Notes under the pieces: model-generated | The model's database searches: none | The model's input: only the letters and a program-made list of their open reading frames with translations | Told to the model about the DNA's origin: nothing | Translations under genes and position numbers: made by a program | Shown: positions 62,062 to 64,000 of the stretch, piece by piece | Layout: every line of letters starts with the position of its first letter | Position numbering within the stretch: position 1 is the stretch's first letter | Source of the DNA: CAVXYG01 sp963706835 | Lineage (GTDB): Bacteria; Actinomycetota; Actinomycetes; S36-B12; GCA-2699445 | NCBI GenBank assembly: GCA_963706835.1 | Contig: CAVPOB010000017.1 | Coordinates: 62,001 to 126,000 of the forward strand | DNA: 64,000 nucleotides | Direction of reading: 5' to 3'

Positions 62062-63564
62062 TCACCGCCTGCTTGCCCCCCGCCGCCGTCGCGCCCCGCT
62101 CGGCCGGGATCGGCGCACCCGCCAACGTGGCAGGCGCACCCGCCCCAGCCATCCGGCCGCATTGCCGGCGAACGGTCCGACGTCGGCGAGCAGGGTCGGG
62201 AAGAGCGCCCATGCGACCTGTCCGAGACCGATGACGACCAGCGCCCAGAGGAAGGTCAGCCATGGGCTGGGGCCCATGACGGCGAGCCTGCCCTCGCCCA
62301 GCCCGCCGGACGTCGCGGCCGCCATGACGCCCAGGGCAACCGCCGCCCCGGCCGCAACGGCTGCACCGAAGATGAGGCGGGTGCGCATCCGGCGCGCCAG
62401 TCCCGCCGACCGGATGCCGGCGCCGGCGACGACCGAGGCGACGGCGACCAATGCCAACGGCAGCCAGGGCCAGCGCAGGGCGCCCTCGGGCAGCAGAACT
62501 GCCAGCGGCAGCTCCGGCAATGTGCCCGCGGTGACGCTGAACGGCGAGATGATCGTGTCGACGCCGACGGCGAAGCCCGCTCCCACCAAGTAGGCCGCGG
62601 CCCACGCCACGACGTTCGGCAGGTAGGCCAGCTGCAGCGCACCGAGGGCCACGGCATCGAACCTCGACGACGGCTCCGCCCCGCTGGCCAGTACGGCATC
62701 GGACATGGCCTGGAACTGCGACCAGGACAGCAGCAGCCGGAGCAGGACCAGCACCACGGCGGTGCCGAGCACGATGGCCACCACCGTTGCCGCGGCCCGC
62801 AGCAACAGCCACAGCCGCGGTCGCGCTGGGCGCACCCCGAACCAGGCCCAGACCCACCCGACGCCGGCCAGCACAACGCCCAGCAGCGACCACCAGCCCT
62901 GCAGCAGGGGCATCGTGGGGGCCCCGGTCGTGGGGCTCGTGGCCACCAGTGTGGCGATAACGAGATAGCCCCCCGCGAGGGCCGCCAGGCCGACCCCCGG
63001 GGTCGGTCCCCGTACCGGTGGACCAGGCACCGCCGGCTGCAGCGAGCGCCACAGCCAGCCCGAAGCGTGTGCCACGAGGACGGCAACGGCTATCGCCGGC
63101 AGGATTGGCACCAGCGACACCGCGCCATCGGCGGTGTGCACCGGCATGCCGTGCGCGATCCGGAACACCCCTACCAGGGTCGGCGGATAGAGCAGCGCCT
63201 GGCTGGTAATCCCGGCGATGGCTGCGGTGACCAGTGTGGTCGCCAGCAGAACGATCCCGGTCAACCAGCCCAGCGCCAACCCGATGCTGGCCAACGGAGT
63301 CAGCGTCCCAGCACTGGCCCGCGTCAGGAACAGCAGCGCGAGCACCCGGTGCAGACGGTCCGACGACGGATGTTCCGACCCGGCTGCCGTATCCGCCGAT
63401 TCCTCCAGCGACGCCCCGGCAGCATCGTCGGATGGCTGATCGGCGGGATCGTCGGACTCGCTGCGATCGTCCGCGGTGGTGAGTCCGGCATCGTCGGTGA
63501 GGTCGATGACCGGTTCCCGCTCCGGTCCCCCAGGCAGCAGACGCTTCAGCGACGGCACTCGCAC
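62062..63564 (-). CDS. perM: DUF6350 multi-pass membrane protein (PerM-like)
   Basis: 500 residues. An acidic cytoplasmic N-terminus (DLTDDAGLTTADDRSESDDPADQPSDD) precedes about ten membrane helices (SIGLALGWLTGIVLLATTLVTA, LPAIAVAVLVAHASGWLW, WWSLLGVVLAGVGWVWAWFGV, AAATVVAIVLGTAVVLVLLRLLL, GFAVGVDTIISPFSVTAG) and a strongly basic C-terminus. The place between sucD and purN is that of Rv0955 (PerM) in mycobacteria, a membrane protein needed for cell division stability. The assignment rests on topology plus position. Confidence 0.8.
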   Translation of the reverse strand: MRVPSLKRLLPGGPEREPVIDLTDDAGLTTADDRSESDDPADQPSDDAAGASLEESADTAAGSEHPSSDRLHRVLALLFLTRASAGTLTPLASIGLALGWLTGIVLLATTLVTAAIAGITSQALLYPPTLVGVFRIAHGMPVHTADGAVSLVPILPAIAVAVLVAHASGWLWRSLQPAVPGPPVRGPTPGVGLAALAGGYLVIATLVATSPTTGAPTMPLLQGWWSLLGVVLAGVGWVWAWFGVRPARPRLWLLLRAAATVVAIVLGTAVVLVLLRLLLSWSQFQAMSDAVLASGAEPSSRFDAVALGALQLAYLPNVVAWAAAYLVGAGFAVGVDTIISPFSVTAGTLPELPLAVLLPEGALRWPWLPLALVAVASVVAGAGIRSAGLARRMRTRLIFGAAVAAGAAVALGVMAAATSGGLGEGRLAVMGPSPWLTFLWALVVIGLGQVAWALFPTLLADVGPFAGNAAGWLGRVRLPRWRVRRSRPSGARRRRGASRR

Positions 63565-63627
63565 TGTCCGATCCTGCCACCGAAGTCGGTCACAACCTGG
63601 CAGCGGCGCGGGCGCATTTGGCCCCGA

Positions 63628-64000
63628 TCAGCCACCCATGATGTCGCGCATCAGCGCCGCGGCCTGGCTGGGGGTGCGGCCCACCTTCACGCCGACCGCC
63701 TCCAGCGCTTCCTGCTTGGCCGCGGCCGTGCCAGAGGACCCGGACACGATGGCACCGGCGTGCCCCATGGTCTTGCCCTCGGGCGCGGTGAACCCGGCCA
63801 CGTAGCCGACGACGGGCTTGGTGACGTGCTCGGCGATGTAGGCCGCGGCGCGCTCCTCGGCGTCCCCGCCGATCTCGCCGATCATCACGATCGCTTCGGT
63901 GTCCGGGTCGTTCTGGAAGGCCTCGAGGCAGTCGATGTGCGTGGTGCCGATGATCGGATCGCCGCCGATGCCGACGCAGGTGGTGAAGCCGATGTCGCGC
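63628..64000 (-). CDS. sucD: Succinyl-CoA synthetase alpha subunit, C-terminal part (cut by window edge)
   Basis: The last ~123 residues of SucD, reading in from the right edge: RDIGFTTCVGIGGDPIIGTTHIDCLEAF, EAIVMIGEIGGDAEERAAAYI, KPVVGYVAGFTAPEGKTMGHAGAIVSG and the end GRTPSQAAALMRDIMGG. GHAGAI contains the phosphohistidine-loop sequence of the family (His phosphorylated in the reaction). Makes ATP or GTP from succinyl-CoA in the TCA cycle. The N-terminal half lies beyond 64000. Confidence 0.96.
   Translation of the reverse strand, partial: RDIGFTTCVGIGGDPIIGTTHIDCLEAFQNDPDTEAIVMIGEIGGDAEERAAAYIAEHVTKPVVGYVAGFTAPEGKTMGHAGAIVSGSSGTAAAKQEALEAVGVKVGRTPSQAAALMRDIMGG

Overview
The window is very GC-rich, densely coded chromosomal DNA from an actinomycete (class Actinomycetia). 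The evidence is gene content and order: an acyl-CoA carboxylase locus (birA, beta, epsilon, Maf, alpha), purK-purE, GtrA, a bPH-domain protein, LpdA-type quinone reductase, deoD-like phosphorylase, pmmB, add, sdhCDAB, D,D-carboxypeptidase, trpS, icd, DUF3017-folD, purH-purN-perM and sucD. From memory this follows the order of Mycobacterium tuberculosis Rv3275c to Rv3356c, joined to the Rv0951-Rv0957 purine/sucCD block, and also resembles the Streptomyces SCO4808-SCO4858 neighbourhood. The exact genus cannot be told from the sequence. No rRNA, tRNA, prophage, insertion sequence or CRISPR array was seen.

Layout. 1-2.9 kb: the start of a glycosyltransferase, an acyl-CoA dehydrogenase and a UDP-glucose-type dehydrogenase. 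3-14 kb: two small envelope proteins, purE/purK, GtrA, a class III adenylate cyclase with a bPH membrane protein, then the biotin/acyl-CoA carboxylase locus. 14-22 kb: a secreted-phosphoesterase operon, lpdA, purine nucleoside phosphorylase, pmmB and adenosine deaminase. 22-31 kb: accessory genes (VOC protein, unknown proteins, Nudix, an AAA ATPase, ferritin, a large SKI2-like helicase, AroE-like, DJ-1/PfpI). 31.7-35.4 kb: sdhCDAB plus a DUF503 gene. 35.5-42 kb: a secreted protein, a HIT-HNH fusion, a 38-residue Cys protein, TesB, FKBP and D,D-carboxypeptidase. 42-48 kb: gcvT-gcvH-gcvP-ACT repressor with trpS upstream. 48-53 kb: a CorC-like protein, GNAT, amidase and exonuclease III. 53.5-64 kb: icd, mdh, Nei-type glycosylase, DUF3017, folD, an inner-membrane transporter, quinone oxidoreductase, purH, purN, perM and the 3' end of sucD.

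How the genes work together. Much of the window is central metabolism: three TCA enzymes (isocitrate dehydrogenase, malate dehydrogenase, succinyl-CoA synthetase alpha) plus succinate dehydrogenase, one-carbon and purine synthesis (glycine cleavage, folD, purE, purK, purH, purN), purine salvage, and carboxylation of propionyl/acetyl-CoA.

The most unusual non-coding feature is a dispersed element built from 63-bp units in head-to-head arms around a conserved asymmetric core. It occurs at three loci (26.9, 38.9 and 53.1 kb), with a decayed copy at 36.7 kb, always just beyond the 3' end of a gene. One copy is inverted as a whole. A separate 16-18 bp G-rich minisatellite abuts the exonuclease III promoter. 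Many genes start 6-7 nt after a TANNNT-like hexamer without a ribosome binding site, which suggests common leaderless transcription. At least ten clean one-base indels break otherwise intact housekeeping genes. They look like sequence error rather than gene decay and are flagged gene by gene.
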